DNA from: Nocardioides mangrovi
GTDB lineage: Bacteria > Actinomycetota > Actinomycetes > Propionibacteriales > Nocardioidaceae
Direction: 5' to 3'
DNA: 64,000 nucleotides
Assembly (NCBI RefSeq): GCF_020073815.1
Contig: NZ_JAIQZJ010000001.1
Coordinates: 310,001-374,000 of the forward strand
This document shows, piece after piece, positions 37,751 through 48,560 of this stretch. Under the pieces are notes generated by a model. The model worked only from the letters and a program-made list of their open reading frames with translations, did not search any database and was not told the origin of the DNA. The position numbers and the translations under genes are program-made. Position 1 is the stretch's first letter. Every line of letters begins with the position of its first letter.

Positions 37751-38674
37751 TCAAGACGCCGGAGCCCGGTAGATCCGTTGGGTGTCGGGGTGTGTCACGA
37801 CCAGATCGGGGCCGACGAGGGCGGCATCGACGTTCTCGGTGGTCGCCCGGGCGGTGTCCAGGGGAACGGTGTCGGTGAGCTCGCCGGTCGTGGCGTCGAT
37901 CTCGTAGACGGTCGGGCCGGACTGGCCGACGACGTAGACGGTGTGATCCCTCGCGACCACCGCATCCGCGTCGGGCAGGTCCGTGACCTCGCCGGCCGGC
38001 TCCAACGTGGCCGCGTCGAACGCCACGACCTTGCCGGAGAGCGTGCACGCCACCCAGACCCGGCCACCGATCTCGGCCACCCCCTGCGGCCCGGTGCAGC
38101 CCTTCAACCAGACCGTCCGCGCGTGGTCGTCGGCGACGCGCGTCAGCGACGACCCGCCGTAGTTGGTGACCCACACGCCGCTGTCGCCGACGGCGACGAG
38201 GCGCGGGCCGTCGTCGGTGCGGTACGTCGCCTGCACCCCACCGTCGTCGTCGAGGGCGAGCACCCGGCCGTGCGCCTGGTCGACCACCCACAGCCGCTTG
38301 CCGTCCCACGCGATCCCCTCGGGCTCGCTCCCGGCGGGCCGGATCTTCACGGTGCGATCGACCTCCCCGGTGGCCGGGTCGATCCGCACGATCGTGCCGT
38401 CGCCGATCACGCTCACCCAGACCCCGCTCGGGGTGGAGACGAGCCGGAGCGGCGCCTCGCCCACGGGGATCGTGGTGCCGTCGTCGGTGCGCACGGCACC
38501 CTGCTCGGCGAGGGCCGTCCAGGCCCGGTCGCCCTCGACGGCGGTGACGCCCACCGGCCCGCCGTCGACCTCGGTGACCTCGACGGCCGGCGTGTCGGGC
38601 CCGTCGGGCTCCTCGCTGCCGGTGCATCCCGCCAGCAGGAGCGGCGCGAGGCAGGCCAGCAGCCGGAGCCTCAT
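37751..38674 (-). CDS. Beta-propeller lipoprotein
   Basis: 307 aa. A lipoprotein signal peptide MRLRLLACLAPLLLAGCTGS with the lipobox LLAGC is followed by repeats of about 40-45 residues typical of NHL, YncE or virginiamycin B lyase-like propellers: TPSGVWVSVIGDGTIVRIDPATGE, EGIAWDGKRLWVVDQAHGRVLALD, VGDSGVWVTNYGGSSLTRV, VAEIGGRVWVACTLSGKVVAFD. It should sit on the outer face of the membrane. Substrate unknown. The ATG overlaps the TGA of the TIGR03085-type gene upstream, so the two are coupled. Confidence 0.8.
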   Translation of the reverse strand: MRLRLLACLAPLLLAGCTGSEEPDGPDTPAVEVTEVDGGPVGVTAVEGDRAWTALAEQGAVRTDDGTTIPVGEAPLRLVSTPSGVWVSVIGDGTIVRIDPATGEVDRTVKIRPAGSEPEGIAWDGKRLWVVDQAHGRVLALDDDGGVQATYRTDDGPRLVAVGDSGVWVTNYGGSSLTRVADDHARTVWLKGCTGPQGVAEIGGRVWVACTLSGKVVAFDAATLEPAGEVTDLPDADAVVARDHTVYVVGQSGPTVYEIDATTGELTDTVPLDTARATTENVDAALVGPDLVVTHPDTQRIYRAPAS

Positions 38675-39303
38675 CAGACCCCGAGCTCTGCCGACCGGAT
38701 CGCCGCCACCTGCTCGTCGGTGCCCTCGACGGTGATGCCGCGGGTGGCGTCGCGCCCGAAGAGGAAGAGCGCGAGCTCGACCACCGGTCCGGCGACGACG
38801 GCCGGATCGGCGCCCTTGCGCGCGGTGGCGACCGCACCCGTGTCGGTGCGCCGGAGCTGCGTGGGCACCGGCAGCTTCCGTCCGAGGAAGGCGCCGCCAC
38901 GAGCGAGCTGCGACCACAGGGCGTCGAGGTCCGCGGGCGCCAGCTCGCGCGGCTCCCAGCCGGCCTGGCCGCGGCGCAGGTCCTCGTGGTGGACCAGCAT
39001 CTCGAAGGAGTTCATCGCCGAGTCCAGCCCCGGCACCACGCGCAGCACCGGCGCCGGGCTGCGCAGTCGGTCGACGAGCGCGGCGTACGGCTTCCGGCGC
39101 TCGCGGGCCATCGCCCGCTCGGTGAGGCCGGAGAGCGCGCCGATCATGTTGCCACTGGACGCGATCGGGCGCCGCTCGCGGACGAGCAGGTGCGCGACCA
39201 GGTCGCGTGCGTCCCAGCCCTCGCACAGCGTGGGGGCGTCCTCTCCGAGCTCGAGGGCCAGGTCGCACAGTGCCTGCCGCTCGCGCAGCGCGAGGGTCGT
39301 CAT
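38674..39303 (-). CDS. TIGR03085-type metal-binding protein (DinB/maleylpyruvate isomerase-like)
   Basis: 209 aa. The N-terminus (RERQALCDLALELGEDAPTLCEGWDARDLVAHLLVRERRP has the pattern of the four-helix DinB/mycothiol-dependent isomerase N-terminal domain, with Trp-Asp-x-x-Asp and His) and MLVHHEDLRRGQ matches the TIGR03085 family found near hisI-trp genes in Actinobacteria. Reaction unknown. ATG 39303 lies 6 nt after a TATGCT box. It is divergent from the ABC exporter genes. Confidence 0.82.
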   Translation of the reverse strand: MTTLALRERQALCDLALELGEDAPTLCEGWDARDLVAHLLVRERRPIASSGNMIGALSGLTERAMARERRKPYAALVDRLRSPAPVLRVVPGLDSAMNSFEMLVHHEDLRRGQAGWEPRELAPADLDALWSQLARGGAFLGRKLPVPTQLRRTDTGAVATARKGADPAVVAGPVVELALFLFGRDATRGITVEGTDEQVAAIRSAELGV

Positions 39304-39309
39304 GACCGG

Positions 39310-39315
39310 AGCATA
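39310..39315 (-). promoter_or_regulatory. -10 box of a leaderless promoter for the TIGR03085-type gene
   Basis: On the minus strand TATGCT is followed by 6 nt and the ATG at 39303. No Shine-Dalgarno sequence lies between them. Confidence 0.5.
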
Positions 39316-39344
39316 AGCAGACGACGCCTGTCGGAGGCGGGGAA

Positions 39345-39350
39345 TAGCCT
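39345..39350 (+). promoter_or_regulatory. -10 box for the ABC exporter operon
   Basis: TAGCCT gives a predicted start near 39357 and a leader of about 49 nt, which contains a CGGGG/CCCCG hairpin near 39361-39372. It lies back to back with the minus-strand TATGCT box. Confidence 0.45.
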
Positions 39351-39405
39351 GAGCGGCGAGCGGGGTTCCCCGCGGGTAGACGGCAGTGACGGAGACGGGC
39401 GGGCA

Positions 39406-41199
39406 GTGAGCGAACGGCTGAGCAGGCGCGGTACGACGATCGACGGGTTCCGCGTCCTGGGGGTGGCGATCCGCCGGGAGCCGTGGATCTTCACCCTGTC
39501 GACCATCGGCAGCGTGCTCTTCGGCGCGCTGACGGTCGCGGACGCCTGGGTGCTCGGCTGGGCGACCGACCACGTCGTGCTGCCGGCCTTCGACGACGGC
39601 GAGACCCGCTCCGGCCTCGTCGTCGCGGTCCTCGCGCTCTTCCTCGGCGTCGCGCTGCTGCGTGCGGTCGGCATCGTCGCCCGCCGCCTCGGCGCCGGCA
39701 TCATGCAGTACCGCATGCAGGCCCACAGCCGCCGCGCCGTGACCCGCCAGTACCTCGCGCTCCCGATGTCGTGGCACCAGCGCCACCCGACCGGACAGCT
39801 GCTCTCCAACGCCAACTCCGACGTCGAGGCCGCCTGGGGCCCGATCGCGCCGCTGCCGATGGCGGTCGGCACCATCGCGATGATGGTGATCGCCGTCGCC
39901 CAGATGTTCCTCACCGACTGGGTGCTCGCGCTGGTCGGCATGCTCGTCTTCCCCGCGGTCGTGCTCGCCAACCTCGCCTACCAGCGCCTCGCCTCGCCGC
40001 TGATGACCAAGGCCCAGCAGCTCCGCGCCGAGCTCAGCGAGGTCGCCCACGAGTCCTTCGACGGCGCGATGGTCGTCAAGACCCTCGGCCGGGAGCGCGA
40101 GGAGACGGACCGGTTCGCGGCCAAGGCCGCCGAGCTCCGCGACGTCAACATCCGCGCCGGCCGGATCCGCGCGGCCTTCGACCCGACCCTCGCGGCGCTG
40201 CCCAACCTCGGTGTCCTCGTGGTGCTCGCCGTCGGCGTGGAGCGGGTGCTGCACGGCGCGACCGACCCCGGTGACGTGGTCACCGTCGCCTACCTGCTCA
40301 CGGTCGTGTCCTTCCCGATCCGGTCGATCGGCTGGCTGCTCGGCGAGTTCCCCCGCAGCGTGGTCGGCTACCAGCGGGTCCGCAGCGTCCTGCGGGCGCG
40401 TGGCGAGATGCCCTATGGCGTGGAGCGGCTCGTGCCGGGCGAGGGCGGTGCCCGGCTGCGGGTCGAGCACCTGCGCTTCCGCCACGACCCCGACCAGCGC
40501 CTGCTCGACGACGTCGACTTCGACGTCGAGCCCGGCCGCACGGTCGCGGTCGTCGGCGCCACCGCCTCCGGCAAGAGCACCCTCACCGACCTGCTGACCC
40601 GGCTGGTCGACCCCGAGGACGGCCGGGTCCTGCTCGACGGCGTCGACCTGCGCGACCTCGCCCACGGTGAGCTCGCGACCGCGGTCGCGCTGGTCCCGCA
40701 GACCGCGTTCCTCTTCGACGACACGGTCCGCGGCAACGTCACCCTCGGCGCCGACGTCTCCGACGACGACGTGTGGGCCGCACTCCGCGCCGCGCAGGCC
40801 GACGGCTTCGTCGCGGCGCTGTCCGACGGCCTCGACACGCGGCTCGGGGAGCGCGGCACCTCCCTGTCCGGGGGTCAGCGGCAGCGGATCTCGCTGGCCC
40901 GCGCGCTCGTGCGCCGGCCCCGGCTGCTGATCCTCGACGACGCCACCTCCGCGGTCGACCCGGAGGTCGAGGCCCGCATCCTCGAGGCGCTCCGCTCCGG
41001 CGACCGCGACACCACGCTGGTCGTCGTCGCCTACCGCAAGGCCACCATCGGGCTCGCCGACGAGGTGGTCCACCTCGACGACGGTCGGGTGGTCGACCGC
41101 GGCAGCCACGAGGCGCTGCTGGCCCGCAACCCGGCGTACGCCGAGCTGGTCAACGCCTACGAGCAGCACGACGAGCTGGTCGGGGAGGTGTCGTCGTGA
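39406..41199 (+). CDS. ABC exporter half-transporter, subunit with degenerate Walker B/H-loop
   Basis: 597 aa: six-helix exporter domain (about residues 20-310) then an ATPase domain. Walker A is GATASGKST near 384-392 and the signature is the consensus LSGGQRQR at 487-494. The residue after the Walker B Asp is Asp512 instead of the catalytic Glu ([12 protein letters not shown]), and the H-loop His is Tyr543 (VAYRKAT). This is the pattern of the inactive-site partner in heterodimeric exporters. The next gene has complementary changes. Substrate unknown (lipid, peptide or drug). The GTG at 39406 is used; stop overlaps the next start. Confidence 0.9.
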   Translation: MSERLSRRGTTIDGFRVLGVAIRREPWIFTLSTIGSVLFGALTVADAWVLGWATDHVVLPAFDDGETRSGLVVAVLALFLGVALLRAVGIVARRLGAGIMQYRMQAHSRRAVTRQYLALPMSWHQRHPTGQLLSNANSDVEAAWGPIAPLPMAVGTIAMMVIAVAQMFLTDWVLALVGMLVFPAVVLANLAYQRLASPLMTKAQQLRAELSEVAHESFDGAMVVKTLGREREETDRFAAKAAELRDVNIRAGRIRAAFDPTLAALPNLGVLVVLAVGVERVLHGATDPGDVVTVAYLLTVVSFPIRSIGWLLGEFPRSVVGYQRVRSVLRARGEMPYGVERLVPGEGGARLRVEHLRFRHDPDQRLLDDVDFDVEPGRTVAVVGATASGKSTLTDLLTRLVDPEDGRVLLDGVDLRDLAHGELATAVALVPQTAFLFDDTVRGNVTLGADVSDDDVWAALRAAQADGFVAALSDGLDTRLGERGTSLSGGQRQRISLARALVRRPRLLILDDATSAVDPEVEARILEALRSGDRDTTLVVVAYRKATIGLADEVVHLDDGRVVDRGSHEALLARNPAYAELVNAYEQHDELVGEVSS

Positions 41200-43007
41200 G
41201 CACCACCGCGACCCTCGGGACCACCGTCGACGAGGGCGCCGAGATCGGCGCCATCGCCACCGTCCGCCGCGGCATCCAGGTCTCGCCCGAGCTCAAGGAC
41301 GGCCTCGGTCGCACCCTCGTCCTCGCGGTGATCGCCTCGGCCGGCCAGGTCGTGGTGCCGATCGCCATGCAGCAGACCCTCGACCGGGGCATCAACGGGT
41401 CGGGCGGTCCCGACGTCTCGTTCGTGGTGCTCATGGGCGTCGTGTCCGCGCTCGCGATCGGGCTGACCAGCCTGGCGTCGTACCTCATGACCGCCCGGCT
41501 CTTCACCTCCTCCGAGCGAGGGCTCGCGACGCTGCGGGTGAAGGCGTTCCGCCACGTGCACGACCTGCCGCTGCTGACCCAGAACACGGAGCGCCGCGGC
41601 GCGCTCGTCTCGCGCGTCACGAGCGACGTCGACCAGGTCAGCCAGTTCCTGGTCTTCGGTGGCCTGCTGCTCGTGGTCAGCGTCGGGCAGGTGCTCGTCG
41701 CGACCGTGGTGATGGCCGTCTACAGCTGGCAGCTGACCCTGGTGGTGTGGGTGTGCTTCGCGCCGCTCTTCCTCTCGATCCGCTACTTCCAGCGCAAGCT
41801 CTCCGCGGCCTACGGCGTGGTCCGGCGGCAGGTGGCCGTGATGCTCTCGGCGATCTCCGAGCCGGTGGTCGGCGCGGCCGTGGTCAAGTCCTACGCGATC
41901 GAGCAGCGCACGCAGGAGCGGATCGACACCGCCATCGACGAGTACAAGTCGGCCAGCACCCAGGCGCAGAAGTTCACCGTCGTGTCGTTCTCCCTCGGCG
42001 GCATCTCGGCCGGCCTGGCCAACGCCGGCGTGCTGCTGATCGGCATCTGGCTCGGCTTCGCCGGCGAGGTCACGGCCGGCACGGTGCTGGCGTTCGCCTT
42101 CCTGGTCACGCTCTTCGTCGGGCCGGTCCAGATGGGCACCCAGATCCTCACCGACGCCCAGAACGCCCTGGTCAGCTGGCGCCGGGTGATCGGCATCCTC
42201 GACACCCCGGCCGACCTGGTCGACCCGGGGGAGTCGGGCCAGGAGCTCCCGGACCGCGCCGTCGACGTCCGCTTCGACGACGTCACGTTCGCCTACCCGG
42301 GTGGCCCGCCGGTGCTGCGCGACGTCGACCTCGAGATCGCCGCCGGCACCCGCCTGGCGGTGGTCGGCGAGACCGGGTCGGGCAAGTCCACGATCGCCAA
42401 GCTGCTGACCCGCCTGATGGACCCGACCTCCGGGGCGGTCCTGCTCGACGGGATCGACCTGCGCGAGGTGCGCCAAGTCTCGCTGCGCCGCAGCGTGGTG
42501 CTGGTGCCGCAGGAGGGCTTCCTCTTCGACGACACCGTCGCCGCCAACGTCCGCTACGGCCGTCTCGACGCCACCGCGGAGCAGATCCTGACCGCCGCCG
42601 ACGAGCTCGGCCTCGGCGACTGGGTCGCCGGCCTCCCGGCCGGCATCGACACCCGGGTCGGTCAGCGCGGCGAGTCGCTGTCCGCGGGGGAGCGGCAGCT
42701 CGTCGCGCTGCTGCGCGCCCAGCTCGCGGACCCCGACCTGCTCGTCCTCGACGAGGCGACCAGCGCGGTCGACCCGGCCCTGGAGATGCGCATCGGCCGG
42801 GCCCTCGAGCGGCTCATGACCGGCCGCACCTCGGTCACCATCGCCCACCGCCTCTCGACGGCCGAGAACGCCGACGAGGTCGTCGTCGTCGACCGCGGCC
42901 GGATCGTCCAGCGCGGCCCGCACGCCGTGCTCGTCGTCCAGGAGGGGTCCGTCTACGCGGGCCTGCATGCCAGCTGGGTCAGCCAGCAGGGGACAATCGG
43001 GAGGTGA
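41196..43007 (+). CDS. ABC exporter half-transporter, catalytic subunit
   Basis: 603 aa: six-helix exporter domain then an ATPase domain with Walker [10 protein letters not shown] near residues 391-399, catalytic Glu520 ([12 protein letters not shown]) and H-loop His551 (IAHRLST). Its signature is altered to LSAGERQ at 495-501. It pairs with the preceding gene, whose signature is consensus, so one ATP site would be competent and one degenerate. GTG 41196 overlaps the previous stop. Its end overlaps or abuts hisI, so the exporter and hisI are probably cotranscribed. Confidence 0.9.
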   Translation: MSTTATLGTTVDEGAEIGAIATVRRGIQVSPELKDGLGRTLVLAVIASAGQVVVPIAMQQTLDRGINGSGGPDVSFVVLMGVVSALAIGLTSLASYLMTARLFTSSERGLATLRVKAFRHVHDLPLLTQNTERRGALVSRVTSDVDQVSQFLVFGGLLLVVSVGQVLVATVVMAVYSWQLTLVVWVCFAPLFLSIRYFQRKLSAAYGVVRRQVAVMLSAISEPVVGAAVVKSYAIEQRTQERIDTAIDEYKSASTQAQKFTVVSFSLGGISAGLANAGVLLIGIWLGFAGEVTAGTVLAFAFLVTLFVGPVQMGTQILTDAQNALVSWRRVIGILDTPADLVDPGESGQELPDRAVDVRFDDVTFAYPGGPPVLRDVDLEIAAGTRLAVVGETGSGKSTIAKLLTRLMDPTSGAVLLDGIDLREVRQVSLRRSVVLVPQEGFLFDDTVAANVRYGRLDATAEQILTAADELGLGDWVAGLPAGIDTRVGQRGESLSAGERQLVALLRAQLADPDLLVLDEATSAVDPALEMRIGRALERLMTGRTSVTIAHRLSTAENADEVVVVDRGRIVQRGPHAVLVVQEGSVYAGLHASWVSQQGTIGR

Positions 43008-43012
43008 CCTCC

Positions 43013-43354
43013 GTGCTCGACCCCGCCATCGCCGCCCGCCTCAAGCGCACCGCCGACGGGCTGGTGCCCGCGATCGTGCAGCAGCACGACACCGGCGAGG
43101 TGCTGATGCTGGGCTGGATGGACGATGAGGCGCTGCAGCGCACGCTCACGACGGGACGCGCGACCTACTGGAGCCGCTCCCGCCAGGAGTACTGGATCAA
43201 GGGCGACACCTCCGGCCACGTCCAGTGGGTCAAGGACGTCCGGCTCGACTGCGACGGCGACACCCTGCTGGTCAAGGTCGACCAGGTCGGCGCCGCCTGC
43301 CACACCGGCGACCGCACCTGCTTCGACGCCGACGGGCTGCTCGCCGATGGCTGA
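43013..43354 (+). CDS. hisI: Phosphoribosyl-AMP cyclohydrolase
   Basis: 113 aa zinc enzyme for the third step of histidine synthesis; monofunctional, with no HisE domain. [43 protein letters not shown] (conserved), [15 protein letters not shown] and [12 protein letters not shown] with the zinc Cys residues identify it. GTG 43013 is preferred because GGGAGGTGA lies 5 nt before it; an in-frame GTG at 43004, overlapping the previous stop, is the alternative (3 more residues). It is separated from hisD-hisF by other genes. Confidence 0.94.
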   Translation: MLDPAIAARLKRTADGLVPAIVQQHDTGEVLMLGWMDDEALQRTLTTGRATYWSRSRQEYWIKGDTSGHVQWVKDVRLDCDGDTLLVKVDQVGAACHTGDRTCFDADGLLADG

Positions 43355-43931
43355 CCCGCGCCGGCGCACCTTCGGTCCGACCGTCCTGGTCGGTCTCGCG
43401 GGCGCGGGGCTCGCGGCCGTCTCCGGCAACCGAGCGGCCGCGACGGTGTCCAGCACCAACGACGACGGCGACACCGGCACCGCGCTGTCGTTGGTCCAGC
43501 ACGACGCGCACCAGCCGCTCGTCACCGCGCTCGGCCTCGTCGTGCTGGCCTGCTGGGGTGTGGTGCTGGTGACCCGCGGCCGCGTCCGTCGCGTCGTCGC
43601 CGTGCTGGCGGTCGTGGCGTCCGCGGGCGCGTTGGTGGCGGCCGTGTCCGGCCTGGTGACCGAGCCCGGCCGGCTCCACGACGCCGTCATGGATCTCGGG
43701 GCCACCGGCGTCGACACCCGACCGACCGCCTGGGCCGTGGCCGCCGTGGTCGGCTCGCTCCTGGCGGTGCTGGCCGGCCTCCGGGCGGTGCGGCACGCGC
43801 CGTCGTGGCCGGAGATGGGGGCGCGCTACGACGCACCGGGTGGGGCCGACGTACCGGACAAGGCTCCGGAGGAGCAGAGCAATCTCGACCTCTGGAAGGC
43901 CATGGACGAGGGTCGTGACCCCACGGCCTGA
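43347..43931 (+). CDS. Trp region membrane protein (TIGR02234 / Trp_oprn_chp type)
   Basis: 194 aa with four predicted helices and the [21 protein letters not shown] first extracytoplasmic loop, then [34 protein letters not shown] and the last helix [18 protein letters not shown], plus a C-terminal [13 protein letters not shown]. This matches the conserved membrane protein found in actinobacterial trp regions. Role unproved, perhaps transport. It overlaps hisI by 8 bp; trpE, which often lies between these two genes, is not here. Confidence 0.85.
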   Translation: MADPRRRTFGPTVLVGLAGAGLAAVSGNRAAATVSSTNDDGDTGTALSLVQHDAHQPLVTALGLVVLACWGVVLVTRGRVRRVVAVLAVVASAGALVAAVSGLVTEPGRLHDAVMDLGATGVDTRPTAWAVAAVVGSLLAVLAGLRAVRHAPSWPEMGARYDAPGGADVPDKAPEEQSNLDLWKAMDEGRDPTA

Positions 43932-43941
43932 CCCTCGCCCC

Positions 43942-43947
43942 TAGACT
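43942..43947 (+). promoter_or_regulatory. -10 box upstream of the HGxxPAAW gene
   Basis: TAGACT gives a predicted start near 43954 and a leader of about 30 nt containing GAGGAG at 43973. The box lies 10 bp after the stop of the previous gene. Confidence 0.5.
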
Positions 43948-43982
43948 GACCGCGTTCGATCACGCACGCACCGAGGAGCCCC

Positions 43983-44183
43983 ATGTCTGACAACCACGGC
44001 AACACCCCTGCGGCCTGGACGTTCGTCACGCTCGCGATGCTGGGGTTCGTGGTCGGCGGGGTGGCGATGCTGCTCAGCCCGATCAACTGGGTGATCTTCT
44101 GGGTCGGCGTCGGCCTGTGCGTCCTGTCGCTGATCGTCTTCCCGGTGATGGCCAAGCTCGGCTACCACAACGCCGAGCACTGA
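43983..44183 (+). CDS. HGxxPAAW motif-containing small membrane protein
   Basis: 66 aa: the motif HGNTPAAW at residues 5-12, then two helices (about 14-32 and 36-58) and a KLGYHNAEH end. This family is found beside trp genes in Actinobacteria; no function is established. GAGGAG precedes the ATG. It lies between the Trp-associated membrane gene and the DUF2752 gene, all on the plus strand. Confidence 0.88.
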   Translation: MSDNHGNTPAAWTFVTLAMLGFVVGGVAMLLSPINWVIFWVGVGLCVLSLIVFPVMAKLGYHNAEH

Positions 44184-44196
44184 CCCGGCCGCTCCC

Positions 44197-44640
44197 ATGA
44201 CCGCCACCGCGCCGCCGCCGGTCCTCGAGACCGAGGCCGCGACGCGCTGGCAGCGGGTCCGGCCGCCGGCCCTGATGATCGGCGGGCTCGGCCTGGTCAC
44301 GCTCGCGCTGCGGCTGCGCGACCCCCACGCGCACGGCTCCTGGGGTCTGTGCCCGAGCGCCGCGATGGGCATCTACTGCCCGGGCTGCGGTGGCCTCCGC
44401 GCGGTCAACGACCTCACGCACGGCGATGTGGCCGGCGCGGCGTCGAGCAACCTGATGCTCGTGCTCGCGCTGCCGGTGGTGGTGTTCATCCTGGCCCGGT
44501 GGGCGGTCGACAGCTGGACCGGACGCCAGCGGGAGCACCACCCGAGGCTGGTCCTCGGGGTGACCGTCGGCTACCTCGCGGCGCTGGCGGTCTTCACGGT
44601 GCTGCGCAACCTGCCGGCGGGCGCCTGGCTCGCGCCCTGA
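44197..44640 (+). CDS. DUF2752 membrane protein
   Basis: 147 aa with three helices. The DUF2752 hallmark GIYCPGCGGLRAVNDLTHGD lies between helices 1 and 2, including the paired Cys of CPGCG. Function unknown. The ATG is 13 nt after the previous stop, so the two small genes are probably one transcript. Confidence 0.88.
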   Translation: MTATAPPPVLETEAATRWQRVRPPALMIGGLGLVTLALRLRDPHAHGSWGLCPSAAMGIYCPGCGGLRAVNDLTHGDVAGAASSNLMLVLALPVVVFILARWAVDSWTGRQREHHPRLVLGVTVGYLAALAVFTVLRNLPAGAWLAP

Positions 44641-44661
44641 CGCCCGCCGACGGTCACTCGA

Positions 44662-45012
44662 TCAGCTGCTGTACTCGAAGTCGGTGTCGATCGCACCCGA
44701 CGCGGCGAGGATCAGCACGATGACGATCAGGGCGAGCGCGACCGCGCCGCAGATGATGCCCGCGAGCGCCATGCCGGCGCCCTTGAGCGCGCCGGAGCTG
44801 GTGGCGATGTCCTTGCGCGCGAGCACGCCGAAGACGATGCCGAGGATGCCGAGCACCACACCGAGCGGCCAGCAGCACACCATCGGCAGGCTCACGATGC
44901 CCGTGACGAGCGAGGTGATCGCCTTGCCGGAGTTCTTCGGCGGCATGCCGCCGGCCGGCGGCACCGGCGCGCCGTACTGCGGCGGCGGGGGAGGCGGTTC
45001 GGAGTAGCTCAC
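44662..45012 (-). CDS. DUF4190 domain membrane protein
   Basis: 116 aa: a Pro-rich cytoplasmic N-terminus ([21 protein letters not shown]) then the DUF4190 two-helix hairpin [31 protein letters not shown] and a helix [20 protein letters not shown], ending IDTDFEYSS. No known role. The start codon is GTG. It is convergent with the DUF2752 gene and divergent from trpC. Confidence 0.85.
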   Translation of the reverse strand: MSYSEPPPPPPQYGAPVPPAGGMPPKNSGKAITSLVTGIVSLPMVCCWPLGVVLGILGIVFGVLARKDIATSSGALKGAGMALAGIICGAVALALIVIVLILAASGAIDTDFEYSS

Positions 45013-45143
45013 AGGTAGAACCCTTCGTCGAGGCCGTCCGTCTGCCGGCCGTTGGGCGGGACACTACCCATACCGCGACGGTCCGACGCGGAGCCCGAGC
45101 CCGGCAGGTGAACGCCGACGACGGCGGGCCTACGGCCGCGTGA

Positions 45144-45149
45144 AACACT
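45144..45149 (+). promoter_or_regulatory. Possible weak -10 box of trpC
   Basis: AACACT lies 6 nt before the trpC ATG at 45156, keeping the A and final T of TANNNT. The 143-bp gap to the DUF4190 gene holds no leader peptide or T-box structure that I can identify. Confidence 0.25.
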
Positions 45150-45155
45150 GGTGCC

Positions 45156-45934
45156 ATGTCCGTGCTCGACGAGATCGTGGCCGGCGTCCGGGTCGACCTC
45201 GCCGAGCGGGAGGCGGCCACCACGCTCGCCGACCTGCGTGCCGCCCTGGCCGACGTCGACCCGCCGCGCGACCCGATGCCGCACTTCCGGGCGCCCGGGT
45301 CCAGCGTCATCGCCGAGGTCAAGCGCCGCAGCCCGAGCAAGGGCGACCTCGCCGACATCCCGGACCCCGCCGAGCTCGCGCAGCAGTACGCCGCGGGTGG
45401 CGCGGCCGCGATCAGCGTGCTGACCGAGCGGCGCCGCTTCGGCGGCAGCCTCGACGACCTCCGTGCCGTGCGCGCCGCGGTCGACACCCCGATCCTCCGC
45501 AAGGACTTCATCGTCACCAGCTACCAGCTGGTCGAGGCGCGCGCCGCCGGAGCCGACCTGGCCCTGCTGATCGTGGCTGCGCTCGACGACGACACCCTGC
45601 GTCGGCTCCACGACGAGGCCCGCGAGCTCGGCCTCACCGTGCTCGTCGAGGTCCACGACGAGGCCGAGACCGAGCGGGCCGTCGCGCTGGGCGCAGAGCT
45701 GGTCGGCGTCAACGCGCGCAACCTCAAGACGCTGGAGATCCACGACGACACCTTCGGGCGGCTCGCGCCGCTCGTCCCGGACGACCGGGTCAAGGTCGCC
45801 GAGAGCGGCATCTTCGGGCCCGTCGACGTCAAGCGGTTCGTGGGCGAGGGCGCCCGCGCCGTGCTCGTCGGCGAGGCGCTGGTGAAGGACGGCGACCCGC
45901 AGGCCGCGGTCGCCGCGATGACAGGAGTAGGGGC

Positions 45935-45938
<4 letters not shown>
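45156..45938 (+). CDS. trpC: Indole-3-glycerol-phosphate synthase
   Basis: 260 aa TIM-barrel enzyme of tryptophan synthesis, monofunctional (no TrpF domain). [18 protein letters not shown] contains the catalytic Lys and the ligand loop; then [71 protein letters not shown] and [15 protein letters not shown]. All catalytic motifs are intact. Its end overlaps trpB by 4 bp (ATGA). Confidence 0.97.
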
Positions 45939-47163
<1,225 letters not shown>

Positions 47164-47167
<4 letters not shown>

Positions 47168-47961
47168 GCGTCAGCACCGCCTTCGAGAAGGCCCGGGTCG
47201 ACGGTCGCGCCGCGCTCGTGGGCTACCTGCCCGCGGGCTACCCGGACGTCCAGGGCGGCATCGACGGCCTGCTCGCGATGGTCGAGGCCGGCTGCGACGT
47301 CATCGAGATCGGCCTGCCCTACAGCGACCCGGTCATGGACGGCCCGATCATCCAGGCCGCCGCCCAGCAGGCACTCGAGCGTGGGGTCCGCACCGCCGAC
47401 GTGCTCCGCACCGTCGAGGCCGTCGCCGCCACCGGCACCCCCACCCTCGTGATGACCTACTGGAACCCCGTCGCGCGCTACGGCGTCGAGCGGTTCGCGA
47501 CCGATCTCGCCAACGCCGGGGGAGCGGGCCTGATCACCCCCGACATCACGCCCGACTTCGCCGAGGACTGGATCGCGGCGGCGGACGCCCACGACCTCGA
47601 CAAGGTCTTCCTGGTCTCGCCGTCGTCGACCGACGCACGGATCGCGATGACCACCGCCGCGTCGCGCGGCTTCGTCTACGCGACCGGCATCATGGGCGTG
47701 ACCGGCACGGCCCAGGCGACCGCCGCGGGAGTCGCGCCGCTCATCGCCCGGACCAAGGCCACCACCGACCTCCCCGTCGGCGTCGGCGTCGGCGTCAGCA
47801 CCGGCGACCAGGCCGCCGAGCTCGCGACGTACGCCGACGGCGTCATCGTCGGCTCGGCTTTCGTGCGCCGCCTGCTCGACCACCCCGACGACCGCGCCGC
47901 CGGCCTCCGCGCCCTCACCGAGCTGACCGCGGACCTCGCGGCCGGGGTACGGCGTGCGTAG
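47164..47961 (+). CDS. trpA: Tryptophan synthase alpha chain
   Basis: 265 aa TIM barrel that releases indole from indoleglycerol phosphate. [36 protein letters not shown] with the catalytic Glu and Asp, [12 protein letters not shown], and [14 protein letters not shown] with [16 protein letters not shown] are the usual motifs. It overlaps trpB by 4 bp and the next gene by 8 bp, so the Sco-type gene may be transcribed with trp. Confidence 0.97.
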
Positions 47962-48550
47962 GACCGTTCTCACACTCCTCGCCGGTCTGCTCGTCACGCT
48001 CACCGCCTGCGGCGGCAGCGCCGACGGGGGAGCGTTGCACGCGACCGAGCTGGACCCGCCGTTCCAGGCCTCGTCGATCGCGCTCACCGACACGAGCGGT
48101 GCGCCGTACTCCCTGACGAAGGACGCGGACGCGGACCTGACGCTGGTCTTCTTCGGCTACACCCACTGCCCCGACATCTGCCAGATCGTGATGGGCAACC
48201 TCTCCTCGGCGATGACCCGGCTCGACGAGGCCGACCGCAAGCGCACCACGGTCGTCTTCATCACCACCGACCCGGCCCGCGACACCTCGAGCGTGCTGAA
48301 GACCTACCTCTCGCACTTCGACCCGTCGTTCACCGGCCTGACCGGCGACCTCGACGACATCGTCGCGGTCGGGAAGCCCTTCGCCGTGGGCGTGAGCCAG
48401 GGTGACAAGCTGCCCTCCGGCGGCTACGACGTCACCCACGGCACGACGATCACGGGCATGGAGCCGGGCGGGAAGGCGCCGGAGTTCTGGGACCAGGACA
48501 CCTCGTCGGCCCAGTTCGCCTCCGACATCCACGAGCTGCTGAACCCATGA
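47954..48550 (+). CDS. SCO1/SenC-family copper lipoprotein
   Basis: 198 aa thioredoxin-fold protein, exported and lipid-anchored, probably a copper chaperone for cytochrome oxidase CuA. The signal peptide [21 protein letters not shown] ends in a lipobox LTAC (short, within 20 residues). The copper/redox site is FFGYTHCPDICQIVMG with CxxxC, and the distant His lies in DVTHGTTITGM. FITTDPARDT is also typical. The GTG at 47954 lies inside trpA. The gene ends 10 nt before the lgt ATG. Confidence 0.93.
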   Translation: MRRTVLTLLAGLLVTLTACGGSADGGALHATELDPPFQASSIALTDTSGAPYSLTKDADADLTLVFFGYTHCPDICQIVMGNLSSAMTRLDEADRKRTTVVFITTDPARDTSSVLKTYLSHFDPSFTGLTGDLDDIVAVGKPFAVGVSQGDKLPSGGYDVTHGTTITGMEPGGKAPEFWDQDTSSAQFASDIHELLNP

Positions 48551-48560
48551 ACGAGGACTC

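Noticed and set aside
45013..45155. A tryptophan leader peptide or T-box upstream of trpC
   Set aside because: No short frame with clustered TGG codons and no T-box motif was found in the 143-bp gap.
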